Positions 17,946 through 26,586 are shown, numbered from the stretch's first letter. The stretch is 64,000 bases of DNA from Bacillus piscicola (GCF_022458745.1 NZ_JAJJJF010000008.1:62001-126000); one strand, 5' to 3'. A program made the numbers and translations. Notes: generated from the sequence alone by a model not told the origin.

Positions 17946-17994
17946 GAAGATAACTAGATGGATGAAACAGCTCATCTGTTATCTTCTTTTTTTT
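17946..17994 (+). terminator. Terminator after the CDF exporter
   Basis: GAAGATAAC and GTTATCTTC form the base of a long stem, with AGATG and CATCT pairing inside it, followed by eight Ts. Confidence 0.85.
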
Positions 17995-18017
17995 GCCCTG
18001 TTGCTGACTGGAGATCG

Positions 18018-18245
18018 CATAACAGATGTATAACGCCGTCAACTTTGAAAATTGGAAAAGTAACAGTGCCATAGCGGCTGCATGATGTCGTGAAATGGGG
18101 GAGACGAAGAAATAAAGACATCATAGGAACGGCATGAAGCGTTAAAAACGGTGATCTATGAAAATAACAGTATCATAGCACTCGTATGAAGCCTTGAAAT
18201 GAGCGATTCGTCAAAATAACAACATCATGCGCTCGCATGAGATGG
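18018..18245 (+). repeat. 53-nt palindromic repeat array, cluster D (about 4-5 units)
   Basis: Four to five units lie between the CDF terminator and the NTF2-like gene. Both flanking genes are on the plus strand. Confidence 0.75.
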
Positions 18246-18352
18246 TTTGTTAAATGAATTACTTGTTTAAATGACAGAAATTTGACATAATTGATCAAAC
18301 TGAAGGGTAGTTAAATTAGTACACATTACCAATAGAAAAGAGGGATGGGGTT

Positions 18353-18733
18353 ATGGTGACTGAATCGCAAATGAAAGCAGCCATGCAACAATATATTGAT
18401 GGCTTTAATCAAAAAGATGCAAACATGCTGATATCCTTGTTCGCCGACCATGCAAGGATTGAAGACCCGGTTGGCGGTGGGAAAATAGTAGAAGGAAAAG
18501 CTGCCATTACCTCTTTTTATGAGCTAGCCGTGACGCTTGTCGATAATCTTGAGTTATCCGCACCGATCCGTGGATCGCATAGCCATTATGCTGCGATGGC
18601 ATTTAGGATATTTATGAAAAATGATGGAAAGCCCATCCAAATCGACACCATTGATGTGATGACCTTCGATGACGATGGGCGGATTATCGATATGAAAGCC
18701 TATCATGGTCCTGGCGATGTGACTGAACAATAA
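18353..18733 (+). CDS. NTF2-like / ketosteroid isomerase-family protein
   Basis: The 126-residue protein has the SnoaL/NTF2-like cone fold pattern: an N-terminal helix (MQQYIDGFNQKDANMLISLFADHARIEDP split over residues about 11-39), then a strand-rich half ending MTFDDDGRIIDMKAYHGPGD. Such proteins are small-molecule isomerases or binding proteins, and the substrate cannot be told. It resembles bacterial steroid delta-isomerase homologues in length. An AGAGGGATGGGG site precedes the ATG. It lies 93 bases upstream of the UGSC partner gene on the same strand, with a separate promoter candidate between them. Confidence 0.8.
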   Translation: MVTESQMKAAMQQYIDGFNQKDANMLISLFADHARIEDPVGGGKIVEGKAAITSFYELAVTLVDNLELSAPIRGSHSHYAAMAFRIFMKNDGKPIQIDTIDVMTFDDDGRIIDMKAYHGPGDVTEQ

Positions 18734-18772
18734 CCGGGAAAGTGAAAATATTAACGCAATTAATGATGACTT

Positions 18773-18802
18773 TTGTCGGAAAAGTGGTAAAATAGATACA
18801 AT
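18773..18802 (+). promoter_or_regulatory. Sigma-A-type promoter candidate for the UGSC pair
   Basis: TTGTCG and TACAAT are separated by 18 bases, and the UGSC-partner gene begins 24 bases after the -10 box behind AAAGGGG. The match is moderate. Confidence 0.45.
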
Positions 18803-18825
18803 GAAGAATAGAAAGGGGTTGACTT

Positions 18826-19863
18826 ATGCTGCAATCTGAATTGTTTGAATTTGTAGATGTTGCGGAAGTAAACGAAAATTACATGGCGAAAGGTTGGACG
18901 GACGGGCTACCAATAATCCCGCCAACTCCTGAAAAAGTACAGCAAATGCTGGATTTCGCGGGATTGTCTCCGGATTTTGTCATCGGTGGTATTCCAGAGC
19001 GGCAAAAGGTTTTTACCGCGGAAAAGGTGGCGGCCAATGCGGTGATGGCAGGATGTCTGCCAGATTATTTTCCTGTTCTCGTCGCCGCATTGACAGCGAT
19101 GAGTGATGAAAAATTCGGTTTGCATGGACCGACTGCGAGTACGCATGGTCCCGGTATTTTGGTAATCGTGAATGGCCCCGTGGTGGAACAACTTGGATTC
19201 AATAACGGGCAAAGTGTTTTTGGTCCTGGTCATCGTGCCAATGCGACGATTGGACGAGCCGTTCGTCTTGTGTTACATAATCTTGGCGGTTGCCGCGAAT
19301 TTGATCGTGCCACCCTCGGTCACCCGGGGAAGTTTTCTTTTTGTATTGCTGAAAAAGAAACAGACTGGGCACCCCTTCACGTCGAAAAAGGCTTTGATCG
19401 TGAAGAAAGTACGGTTACCGTCATTGCCGCAGAAGGACCGAATCAAATCCAAAACCATTCTGCTTTAGAGCCGGAAGGTATTTTAATGACCATGGCGGAT
19501 CGTATGGCCGCTGTTGGGACGTTCAATATGCTGAAAAATCAGCAATTCACTGTCGTGCTTTGTCCCGAACATTACCGAACCTGCCAAAAATATGGATGGG
19601 ATAAACAGAAAGTGAAAGAATTTTTATTTGAACATGCCAAACGGTCGACAGCCGACATGAAAAAATACGGAATGGTATCTGGTGAAATTACGGCCGAAGC
19701 GGAAGAAACATGGGAAACGGCAGTCCCTTCACCGGATGATATTTTATTAATTGTGGCTGGAGGGGAAGCTGGACGTTTCTCTGCGTGCTTGCCGGGATGG
19801 GGAACAAAACAACAAACCCAAGCCATCACCCGCTCGATTAAATCCTGTACAGACGGTGGCTGA
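18826..19863 (+). CDS. Conserved protein encoded next to a UGSC-family gene
   Basis: This 345-residue soluble protein opens with GWTDGLPIIPPTPEKV near residue 23 and ends with a GGEAGRFSACLPGWG segment. Cysteines occur in otherwise conserved-looking surroundings (AGCLPDYF, GGCREFD, FSACLPGW). I recognise it only as the gene that sits beside UGSC-family genes; I know of no assigned reaction. The glycine-rich stretches (PTASTHGPGILVIVNGP, about residues 104-120) suggest a nucleotide or cofactor site. The UGSC gene begins 75 bases downstream with its own AAAAGGAG site, so the two are probably co-transcribed. Confidence 0.7.
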   Translation: MLQSELFEFVDVAEVNENYMAKGWTDGLPIIPPTPEKVQQMLDFAGLSPDFVIGGIPERQKVFTAEKVAANAVMAGCLPDYFPVLVAALTAMSDEKFGLHGPTASTHGPGILVIVNGPVVEQLGFNNGQSVFGPGHRANATIGRAVRLVLHNLGGCREFDRATLGHPGKFSFCIAEKETDWAPLHVEKGFDREESTVTVIAAEGPNQIQNHSALEPEGILMTMADRMAAVGTFNMLKNQQFTVVLCPEHYRTCQKYGWDKQKVKEFLFEHAKRSTADMKKYGMVSGEITAEAEETWETAVPSPDDILLIVAGGEAGRFSACLPGWGTKQQTQAITRSIKSCTDGG

Positions 19864-19938
19864 CAATTGTAAAACCGCTCATTAGGTTAATGAGCTTTTG
19901 AAAAGGATTGCAACACATTTGAAAAAGGAGTGACATCC

Positions 19939-20466
19939 ATGACCACTATTAAAGTGTTAGACCCGACCAATGGGATCGTTTCAGAAAAATCAGCAATGGC
20001 GGAGCGGCTTGATACACTCGAAGACGCCACGATTGGTTTGATTGACAATGGGAAGGCGAATTCCGCTGTTGTCTTAGAAGCGATTGGTCAACGATTGAAA
20101 GACACCTACAAGTTGAAAAAGGTCATCTACTTTCTCAAACGATCATCTTCGCATCCGATCGCAGACGACGAAGCGAAAGCACTCGCGCAGCAATGCGACG
20201 GTGTCATTACAGGTACCGGTGACTGAGGATCTTGTAGTTCGGGCAGTTTGCTCGATGCATTAGTAATGGAAAAGCTAGGTATTCCCGCAGGAGCAGTATT
20301 GACGGAACCTTTCGTTCCATCCGGCAAGGCGATGGCGATGGTACAAGGTTTCACTGACTATCCGTTTGCCGTAATCCCACATCCGATTGCAGCAACGGAA
20401 CAACGAGTGCTTGAAGACAGAGCGGTTCAAGTGAGCGAAGATGTGGTATCGCTTTTAGTGAGATAA
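19939..20466 (+). CDS. UGSC-family selenoprotein (in-frame TGA as selenocysteine)
   Basis: Two adjoining open segments in the same frame are separated only by a TGA at 20224-20226. Read as selenocysteine, it gives a 175-residue protein with U at residue 96 in the motif UGSCSSGS, the signature of the UGSC (seleno)protein family, in which Cys replaces U in some members. Downstream sequence continues as good coding DNA (GIPAGAVLTEPFVPSGKA). The ATG at 19939 follows AAAAGGAG; a GTG at 19930 is less well placed. A SECIS-type hairpin follows the TGA directly. The family's reaction is not known to me; a redox or nucleophilic role for U is likely. If the genome lacks selA, selB, selC and selD, this would be a broken gene. 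Confidence 0.85.
20224..20260 (+). promoter_or_regulatory. Bacterial SECIS element directly after the TGA codon
   Basis: Counting U of UGA as position 1, a 7-bp stem (20239-20245 with 20249-20255, including one G-U pair) carries a three-base loop GUU with G23 and U24. These are the apical-loop bases and positions known from the E. coli fdhF SECIS. A lower 4-bp stem (20233-20236 with 20256-20259) is separated by a GU bulge. The spacing of 19 bases from TGA to loop equals that in fdhF. Confidence 0.75.
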
Positions 20467-20471
20467 AGAAT

Positions 20472-20511
20472 AAAAAGAGCAGAAACTGGAAAAAAGTTTC
20501 TGCTCTTTTTC
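20472..20511 (+). terminator. Terminator after the UGSC gene
   Basis: AAAAAGAGCAGAAACT and AGTTTCTGCTCTTTTT form a perfect stem of about 16 bp. Its A/T flanks make it bidirectional, so it also serves the convergent DUF3231 gene. Confidence 0.9.
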
Positions 20512-20571
20512 GTGGGTTTGTATTCGGATTACGTGTAAAGAGACCATATGTAGGATGACCCCTTGTGTAGA

Positions 20572-21576
20572 CTATTTTTCTTTTGCGAGTTCTTTTCGAT
20601 TGGGAGCGAGCGGTGGTTGTTCTAACCACTTATTTTGAACCATAAGGTTAAACCATTTTTTTGTTACCGTTAGATTTTTTAGAATGATACCTTCATAAGT
20701 GGTTACAAGGTCTGTTCGCATGGCTGTCGCTAATCCTGTCCCTTGGTATACCTGCGCAGTTTGAAACAAGAAACCGATATGATATAACATTAACTTGTCG
20801 GAAAACGGAGAATTCGTAGAAACGGTTACTTCCGTTTCTATGGACTTAGGAACGGGTAAATTATCTTTGTGCATTATTTTTGACAGAGACTGTATTTGAT
20901 TATCAATTGTTTTCTCCGCATTCTCTAAGAACTTTCTTACCTCCTTTGATTGTGTCACTTGACTAAACCCAATGGAAAGCGCTTTAGCCATTATACTTTT
21001 TTTAAGGTTAAAAGAAATACTTATGATTTCAGTCGCGGTTAAACGTCTTCCTTTTCCGAAAAAACCATCTTTAAAATCCTGGCTGGACACATATTCCGGT
21101 GCTTTTGTAGGGTAAAAGATTGGATCCCTTTGAAATATTCCTTTCTCCAGCATTAACTCTATGGTTTGATGATACATCCTTTTACCGTCATTACCACATG
21201 CATCATAAAACTCTCGTAAATCCTTTCTAACAGAAATGCTTAATGAAGACGTATGGCCTAACAAACCGTGTAACGTCATGACATGTAAATAAATTAAGCA
21301 AAACTGGTCAGAGAATAATTTCTCTGAACCTTTATGAAGATCTGATTCCGTAAATCCGATGGGGACTGGATACCCTTCGTTCTCCATAAAAGTGGCTAGT
21401 TGATTTTTTTGCTTTTCAAATGTCTTAAGTGCATCATCAAAAATATTTTTTATAGCCGTATCTTCAATAATGGAAAACATATATCTATTTACTATATCTG
21501 TCATGGTCCCATTCACGTACTCCATCCATAGGGACCCAATTTCGGAAGACGTAAGTGTTAAATGATTCTTGTCCAT
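20572..21576 (-). CDS. DUF3231 family protein (two ferritin-like helical repeats)
   Basis: The 334-residue protein is all-helical in appearance and seems to contain two related halves: each has a segment of type LxLTxxEIxxLWxxY / RRLTATEIISISFNLKKS followed by a helix with KFLENAEKTIDNQ-type spacing. This fits the DUF3231 family, found almost only in spore-forming Bacillales and thought to have a ferritin- or CotF-like fold. Function is unknown; a link to spores is inferred from distribution. It is a single gene, convergent with the UGSC pair and divergent from nothing nearby. The ATG at 21576 follows a GAGGTGATAGTGAG region. Confidence 0.8.
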   Translation of the reverse strand: MDKNHLTLTSSEIGSLWMEYVNGTMTDIVNRYMFSIIEDTAIKNIFDDALKTFEKQKNQLATFMENEGYPVPIGFTESDLHKGSEKLFSDQFCLIYLHVMTLHGLLGHTSSLSISVRKDLREFYDACGNDGKRMYHQTIELMLEKGIFQRDPIFYPTKAPEYVSSQDFKDGFFGKGRRLTATEIISISFNLKKSIMAKALSIGFSQVTQSKEVRKFLENAEKTIDNQIQSLSKIMHKDNLPVPKSIETEVTVSTNSPFSDKLMLYHIGFLFQTAQVYQGTGLATAMRTDLVTTYEGIILKNLTVTKKWFNLMVQNKWLEQPPLAPNRKELAKEK

Positions 21577-21676
21577 CTCACTATCACCTCATTAGTAAGG
21601 TTCACCACTTTACCAAAAAATATAAATGCAAATGGTAATTTTGAGGTGAGTTAATTTCATGATTTAATTAGATTTT

Positions 21677-21711
21677 CACTGCAGGCGGCCGCTTTCACCG
21701 ACAGGCACAAG
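21677..21711 (-). repeat. Dispersed 35-nt block, copy 2
   Basis: On the minus strand this matches 7966-8000 at 33 of 35 positions. It lies immediately after the stop codon of the ammonia-lyase gene and before the DUF3231 gene. Confidence 0.7.
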
Positions 21712-21717
21712 GGCTCG

Positions 21718-22944
21718 CTAATCATTCGGATAGTGTCCTTTCCAGACGATATCCAAGTAATGTTCGTGGTTCGTATCCCCTTCTGTATTTAACACAAGGA
21801 CGTTAGCGTTTTCATCGAGTTTTAGGTTTTGACAAGCTGCGTTTTCTTCATACGCCCGGAGGAAGAAGAGTAGTCCTAGAGGCACTGCACCGGATTCTCC
21901 GGAAATAATTTTAGGATCTGTGGACAGTGGATTTCCGAGCACGCGCATTCCGAGCGCTGCAATTGGGTCTGCACATGAATAGGAGGCATAAGCATACTGT
22001 TTCAATATTCGAAATGCTCGGTTGTTGGGCTCGCCGCAACATAGCCCGGCCATGATCGAATTCATATGCCCGGTAACAAATTCCATTTCACCGTCTGGAT
22101 TGGCAAAGGAACGGTAGTAACAATCTGCTAAATCAGGCTCCACGACAACGATGATGGGGGGATTGTCGCGATAATATTGTGTGAAATAAGCGGCTATTCC
22201 GGCAGCAAAAGAACCGACACCCGCCTGCAGGAAAATATGAGTCGGTGCTTTTTCCTCGTCAGACTCCAGCTTTTCGACGATTTCCGCAGCGATGGCTGAA
22301 TAGCCCTGCATAATCCAAAGCGGTATTTCCTCATATCCTTCCCACGCCGTATCCTGGACAAGAACCCAGCCGTTGTCTTCCGCTAACGTAGAACACATTC
22401 GAATCGTATCATCATAATTTAGGTCGGTTATTTCCGCGAAAGCCCCTTCCTGTTGAATAGCTTCCAGCCGGGTGGCAGACGAACCTTTTGGCATGTAAAC
22501 AACAGACTTTTGTCCAAGTTCCCTTGCGGCCCAAGCAATCCCGCGGCCATGGTTTCCGTCCGTTGCGGTAATAAAGGTCACATCCCCTATTTGTTCTTTC
22601 ATTTCGGGAGATTGCAGCTCCGAAAACGTTAAGTCCGCGATATCTCGATCCAATTTCTTTGCTATGTATTTTCCTACAGCGTAAATACCGCCCATTATTT
22701 TAAACGCATTTAAACCAAAGCGCTGCGACTCATCTTTCACTTTAATGTCCGCAACTTGCAAATAGGCAGCCAAGTTCTTTAATGAATACAGCGGTGTGTT
22801 TGTGTAAAGTGGATGCGATTGTTGAAACGTCAGTACTTCGTTTATGTTCTCCGGTGAAAAAAAGGCAAGCTCCTCTTCATTGTATACGGGCTTGTATGCT
22901 TTGTTTAAAATACCCTTACTTCTGTTATCAGCTAATGTATCCAT
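21718..22944 (-). CDS. dpaL: 2,3-Diaminopropionate ammonia-lyase
   Basis: This PLP enzyme of the tryptophan-synthase beta fold splits 2,3-diaminopropionate into pyruvate and ammonia. The product has the PLP-lysine region RFGLNAFKIMGG, the TDGNHGRGIAWAARELG loop, and the glycine-rich phosphate loop QAGVGSFAAG. The frame opens at 22989, but I choose the ATG at 22944, which follows AAGGAG by nine bases, giving 408 residues, close to the family length of about 400. It stands alone, with no carbamoyltransferase or ygeW/ygeY-type neighbours, so it may serve general diaminopropionate or D-amino acid breakdown. Confidence 0.92.
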   Translation of the reverse strand: MDTLADNRSKGILNKAYKPVYNEEELAFFSPENINEVLTFQQSHPLYTNTPLYSLKNLAAYLQVADIKVKDESQRFGLNAFKIMGGIYAVGKYIAKKLDRDIADLTFSELQSPEMKEQIGDVTFITATDGNHGRGIAWAARELGQKSVVYMPKGSSATRLEAIQQEGAFAEITDLNYDDTIRMCSTLAEDNGWVLVQDTAWEGYEEIPLWIMQGYSAIAAEIVEKLESDEEKAPTHIFLQAGVGSFAAGIAAYFTQYYRDNPPIIVVVEPDLADCYYRSFANPDGEMEFVTGHMNSIMAGLCCGEPNNRAFRILKQYAYASYSCADPIAALGMRVLGNPLSTDPKIISGESGAVPLGLLFFLRAYEENAACQNLKLDENANVLVLNTEGDTNHEHYLDIVWKGHYPND

Positions 22945-23080
22945 GTGTTGTATGCTCCTTGCGCGATTTAGTGTTTTATGTTGTTTCATGATTTAATGAA
23001 AAATATAACACACTTTACATAATAGTCAATCAACTCTTGGTGGCAGTAATGAGTTTCTCGATAAAACGTATGCCAGCGCT

Positions 23081-23467
23081 GAAATAACAACGGCAACGCA
23101 CTCGTATGGAGTCGTGAAAAGAGAGGGGGGAGAAAATACGTGCATCATAGGAATGGAATGAAGCTATGAAACGGAAGATCCGTCGAAATAGAGGCACCAT
23201 AGCGGTTGTATGAGGTCGTGAAACGGAAGATCTGTTGAAATAAAGACATCATAGTGTTCGAATGAAGCCGTGAAATGAACAACTCATTAAAATAACAGCG
23301 CCATAGCGGTTGTATGAGGTCATGAAACGGAAGGTCTGTTGAAATAAAGACATCATAGCACTCGAATGAAGTCATGAAATCATCGTTTCTCCAAAATAAC
23401 AGCATCATACCAGCCCTGCGGTGCCCTAAAAATGGAATTCTTGTAAAATAAAGGCGTTATAAACGTG
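23081..23467 (+). repeat. 53-nt palindromic repeat array, cluster E (about 8 units)
   Basis: About eight units follow one another. Alternate units resemble each other more than neighbours do (a GCGGTTGTATGAGGTC type alternating with a type carrying AAAGACATCATAG), which shows a two-unit higher-order repeat. Confidence 0.8.
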
Positions 23468-23623
23468 TGACTGGGTGCCAATCAGATGACTAAGAGGTAA
23501 ATGAACTGGTTTCATGCTTTCATAATAAGGTCCGGATGCGTAATATTGTCCCCACCTTAAGTTAATCTTTGCCTTCGTAATTACAGTGTGTTACCTTTTT
23601 TTAAAGAAGTGCGGATAGAAGGG

Positions 23624-23652
23624 TTGACAATATACCTTAGGGGGTATATTCT
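23624..23652 (+). promoter_or_regulatory. cstR promoter with CstR operator in its spacer
   Basis: TTGACA and TATTCT are exactly 17 bases apart, and the spacer is filled by an inverted repeat of the form ATATACC / GGGTATAT. This is the G/C-tract operator type bound by CsoR-family repressors such as CstR, so bound repressor would block the promoter. Confidence 0.85.
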
Positions 23653-23682
23653 ATCTATAGAAACATTAAAGGAAGTGACCAC

Positions 23683-23943
23683 ATGGAATACAACGATCAA
23701 ATGAAAAATAGAGTGAAAAGAGTGGAAGGGCAAGTGAAGGCTATCTTGCGCATGATGGAAGAGGACAAAGACTGCCGTGACGTAGTTGGACAGATGTCAG
23801 CAGCAAGGAATGCGTTGGATCGTGCGATTGGTCTTGTTGTCAGTACAAACTTGGAAGAATGCATTCGCGAAAATGTGGAAAAAGGCGAAGATACAGAAAA
23901 GCTAGTGCAAGAGGCGGTTAATTTACTAGTAAAAAGTAGATAA
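23683..23943 (+). CDS. cstR: CstR-type persulfide-sensing repressor (CsoR family)
   Basis: CstR is a tetrameric all-helical repressor that lets go of DNA when its two cysteines react with persulfide or polysulfide. The 86-residue protein has the CsoR-family start (MKNRVKRVEGQVKAILRMME) and cysteines at exactly residues 31 and 60, the CstR pair. It lacks the histidine that makes CsoR a copper sensor, so sulfur rather than copper is the expected signal. It has its own operator-controlled promoter and a terminator directly after the stop, and a second operator lies before the next gene. Confidence 0.92.
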   Translation: MEYNDQMKNRVKRVEGQVKAILRMMEEDKDCRDVVGQMSAARNALDRAIGLVVSTNLEECIRENVEKGEDTEKLVQEAVNLLVKSR

Positions 23944-23977
23944 AAAAATAGAGCAAAAAGGTTTCTCTATTTTTTTA
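23943..23977 (+). terminator. Terminator after cstR
   Basis: AAAAAATAGAG pairs with CTCTATTTTTT around an 11-base loop. It separates cstR from the rest of the sulfur operon, which has a second operator. Confidence 0.7.
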
Positions 23978-23985
23978 ACTTCCTG

Positions 23986-24003
23986 TATACCCGTACAGGT
24001 ATA
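23986..24003. promoter_or_regulatory. Second CstR-type operator
   Basis: TATACCCGTACAGGTATA is an inverted repeat of the same ATACC / GGTAT type as in the cstR promoter. It lies 27 bases before the DsrE-like gene. Confidence 0.75.
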
Positions 24004-24030
24004 TGTAATTAATAAAAAGGAGTGAGGAAC

Positions 24031-24510
24031 ATGTCAGAGAAGAAAAAGACGAATATTATTTTATTCAGCGGAGATTATGACAAGGCAATGGCTGCTTTTA
24101 TTATTGCAAACGGGGCCGCGGCCTATGACCATGAGGTAACCATCTTCGCCACGTTTTGGGGACTGAATGCTTTTCGTAAGGATAAGCACGTCGCTGTTAA
24201 AAAGAACATGATAGAGAAAATGTTTGGGAAGTTGATGCCGAGAGGTGCAGACAAAATGAGTCTCTCGAAAATGAATTTTGCAGGAATGGGACCTAAAATG
24301 ATCAAGCATGTGATTAAAAAGCATAATGCGATGCCTTTGCCGGATTTAGTTGACATGGCACGAGAGCAAGATATTAAACTCGTTGCCTGTACGATGACGA
24401 TGGATTTGCTTGGGCTTCAAAAAGATGAATTGTTGGATGACATTGAATATGCCGGGGTTGCGGCTTATTTAGGAGATGCTGAAGAAGGCAACGTGAACTT
24501 ATTTATCTAA
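24031..24510 (+). CDS. DsrE/DsrF/DrsH-family sulfur-relay protein
   Basis: The 159-residue protein has the flavodoxin-like DsrE fold pattern, with a first strand NIILFSGDYDKAMAAFIIANGAA and a conserved cysteine at residue 120 in ACTMTMDLLG that would carry the persulfide. Such proteins hand sulfane sulfur between carriers. I start at the ATG at 24031, well spaced behind AAAAAGGAG, not at the GTG nine bases earlier. It is the first gene behind the second CstR operator, and the TusA-rhodanese gene follows 23 bases later. Confidence 0.88.
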   Translation: MSEKKKTNIILFSGDYDKAMAAFIIANGAAAYDHEVTIFATFWGLNAFRKDKHVAVKKNMIEKMFGKLMPRGADKMSLSKMNFAGMGPKMIKHVIKKHNAMPLPDLVDMAREQDIKLVACTMTMDLLGLQKDELLDDIEYAGVAAYLGDAEEGNVNLFI

Positions 24511-24533
24511 GAGTGCCTAAGGAGGAAGTCGAG

Positions 24534-25094
24534 ATGACAATCAAAACAGATTACGTATTAGACGCCAAAGGACTGGCTTGTCCGATGCCGATTGTGAAGA
24601 CGAAGAAAGCGTTGAAAGATCTTGCTTCGGGGGAAGTAGTGGAGATTCTCGCAACAGATGCAGGATCGACTGCAGACCTGAAAGCATGGGCAGGGAGTAC
24701 AGGGAACCATTACCTTGGAACCGTGCAAGAAGGGGAGGTATGGAAACATTATATCCGTAAAAAAGGGGGCGAGGATAGAGAGGAAATGAGCTATCCAAAG
24801 ACAGTAAAGAATGAAGAACTAGGGAAAAGACTGGATGATATGATCACCATTATTGATGTACGGGAGCATGCAGAATATGCATTTAACCATATTCCCGGCG
24901 CGATATCGATCCCACTCGGCAGCCTGGAAAATCGCCTGGAAGAATTACAAAAAGAAGATGAGATTTATGTGGTTTGTCGAACAGGGAATCGTAGTGACAT
25001 GGCAGCTCAATTACTGTCAAAACACGGTTTTGCCAATGTCACGAATGTCCTGCCAGGAATGAGTGATTGGCAAGGAAAGACGGAGAGTCTTTAA
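24534..25094 (+). CDS. TusA-rhodanese fusion sulfurtransferase
   Basis: The 186-residue protein joins a TusA domain (residues 1-75, with Cys16 in GLACPMPI) to a rhodanese domain (about 90-186, with Cys148 in the active loop CRTGNRS). Both cysteines are placed to carry persulfides, so it should pass sulfane sulfur between low-molecular persulfides and protein carriers, the role of CstA in the staphylococcal cst operon. The ATG at 24534 follows AAGGAGG. It lies in a run of sulfur-transfer genes with short gaps. Confidence 0.92.
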   Translation: MTIKTDYVLDAKGLACPMPIVKTKKALKDLASGEVVEILATDAGSTADLKAWAGSTGNHYLGTVQEGEVWKHYIRKKGGEDREEMSYPKTVKNEELGKRLDDMITIIDVREHAEYAFNHIPGAISIPLGSLENRLEELQKEDEIYVVCRTGNRSDMAAQLLSKHGFANVTNVLPGMSDWQGKTESL

Positions 25095-25133
25095 AAATTT
25101 TTTAAAAAATATATACCCAGGGAGGTAATTGTC

Positions 25134-26261
25134 ATGTCTGTGACAACATGGACTGCTGCGGATGTAGCGAAAAAGGTAATAAACAAAGACGAATTATTTA
25201 TTCTCGATGTCCGGAATCAGGACGCCTTTGCTGATTGGAAAATCGAAGGGGAGAATATCGAGTACTTGAATGTACCGTACTTTGAGCTGTTGGATGGGGT
25301 GGAGCCTATTATCGATAAAATACCAACCGATAAAGATGTCCTGGTTGTTTGTGCGAAAGAAGGTTCCTCTGAAATGATTGCGGAGATGCTTTCGGATGAG
25401 GGAATGGATGTGTATCAGCTGCAGGGCGGCATGAAAACATGGAGTGAGCATCTGGAACCCGTCAAAATTAGTGACTTAAAAGGCGGGGGAGCCATCTATC
25501 AGTTTGTCCGTCTTGGTAAAGGATGTCTTTCTTACATGGTGATATCCGGGAAGGAAGCAGCGGTTATTGATGCCACGAGGATGACAGATGTATTCAAAGA
25601 TTTTGCAGAAAAAATGGGTGTTTCCATCCAACATGTCTTTGACACGCATCTGCATGCGGACCACATTTCTGGTGGGAAAAATCTCGCCGATGAAACGGGC
25701 GCCACCTATTGGCTGCCGCCAAAAGACGCGGTGGAAGTAACATTCTCTTATGAACCGCTAGAGGATGGGAATCAGATCACGATCGGGGAGACAGCGATTC
25801 AGATTCATGCTCTTTATTCACCGGGTCATACGATTGGCTCCACTTCGTTTATCGTAGACGACACGTATTTATTTACCGGTGACATCTTATTTATCGACTC
25901 GATTGGACGTCCTGACTTGGCCGGGAAGGCAGAAGACTGGGTAGCTGATCTACGAGAATCCCTTTACTCGCGGTACCGAGAACTTTCTGAAGAGTTGACG
26001 GTACTTCCTGCACACTTTATGATCACGTCTGAATTAAATGAGGATGGAAGTGTAGCGGAGCGGCTCGGCACGTTATTTGCCCGTAATCATGGGTTAAATA
26101 TCAAGGATGAAGATGAATTCCGGAGCCTCGTAACGGAAAACCTGCCCCCACAGCCCAACGCATATGATGAAATCAGGAAAACAAACATGGGGAAGATTGT
26201 CCCAAATGAAGAAGCGCAACGTGAAATGGAAATTGGCCCAAATCGTTGTGCCGTTCGGTAA
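25134..26261 (+). CDS. Rhodanese-persulfide dioxygenase fusion (CstB-like)
   Basis: The 375-residue protein starts with a rhodanese domain (active loop CAKEGSS, Cys73) and continues with an ETHE1-like metallo-beta-lactamase domain: HLHADH at residues 172-177, GH at 231-232 and Asp250 in LFTGD, the single-iron site of persulfide dioxygenases. It ends in GPNRCAV, a C-terminal motif shared with CstB-like proteins. It probably oxidises persulfide to sulfite or thiosulfate. The domain order (rhodanese first) differs from staphylococcal CstB, where the dioxygenase domain comes first. It starts behind GGGAGG. Confidence 0.92.
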   Translation: MSVTTWTAADVAKKVINKDELFILDVRNQDAFADWKIEGENIEYLNVPYFELLDGVEPIIDKIPTDKDVLVVCAKEGSSEMIAEMLSDEGMDVYQLQGGMKTWSEHLEPVKISDLKGGGAIYQFVRLGKGCLSYMVISGKEAAVIDATRMTDVFKDFAEKMGVSIQHVFDTHLHADHISGGKNLADETGATYWLPPKDAVEVTFSYEPLEDGNQITIGETAIQIHALYSPGHTIGSTSFIVDDTYLFTGDILFIDSIGRPDLAGKAEDWVADLRESLYSRYRELSEELTVLPAHFMITSELNEDGSVAERLGTLFARNHGLNIKDEDEFRSLVTENLPPQPNAYDEIRKTNMGKIVPNEEAQREMEIGPNRCAVR

Positions 26262-26294
26262 AAGAAAAATAACTATATACAGGAGTGAGGAAAG

Positions 26295-26531
26295 ATGACT
26301 ATGAAAGCAGATATGGTAATCGATGCAAAAGGATTGGCTTGTCCCATGCCAATCGTACGAACAAAGAAAGCGATGAACCAGTTAGAAGCTGGACAAATTT
26401 TAGAAGTGCACGCGACCGACAAAGGATCAAAAAGTGACCTGACAGCCTGGGCTAAGTCAGGCGGACACGAGCTCTTAGACGATACCGAGCAAGACGGCGT
26501 GTTTATCTTTTGGATTAAAAAAGCGGAATAA
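26295..26531 (+). CDS. TusA-family sulfur carrier
   Basis: This 78-residue stand-alone TusA protein has the carrier cysteine at residue 16 in GLACPMPIVRTKKAM. It is closely similar to the TusA half of the fusion two genes upstream, so one probably arose from the other. It would pass sulfane sulfur within this cluster. An AGGAGTGAGG site precedes the ATG. A strong hairpin follows the stop and partly separates it from the tauE-like gene. Confidence 0.92.
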   Translation: MTMKADMVIDAKGLACPMPIVRTKKAMNQLEAGQILEVHATDKGSKSDLTAWAKSGGHELLDDTEQDGVFIFWIKKAE

Positions 26532-26533
26532 CT

Positions 26534-26566
26534 GAAAGGGGCTGACCAACACCAGCCCCTTTCTTA
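26534..26566 (+). terminator. Hairpin between tusA and the tauE-like gene
   Basis: GAAAGGGGCTG and CAGCCCCTTTC form a perfect 11-bp stem followed by TTAT. The T tract is short, so read-through into the exporter gene is likely. Confidence 0.65.
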
Positions 26567-26586
26567 TGGGAAAAGAGGGGTGAATA

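Noticed and set aside
24031-26531. Selenium-metabolism cluster
   Set aside because: TusA, DsrE and rhodanese proteins can take part in selenium handling, but the CstR regulator, its operators and the persulfide dioxygenase explain the cluster as a sulfur response.
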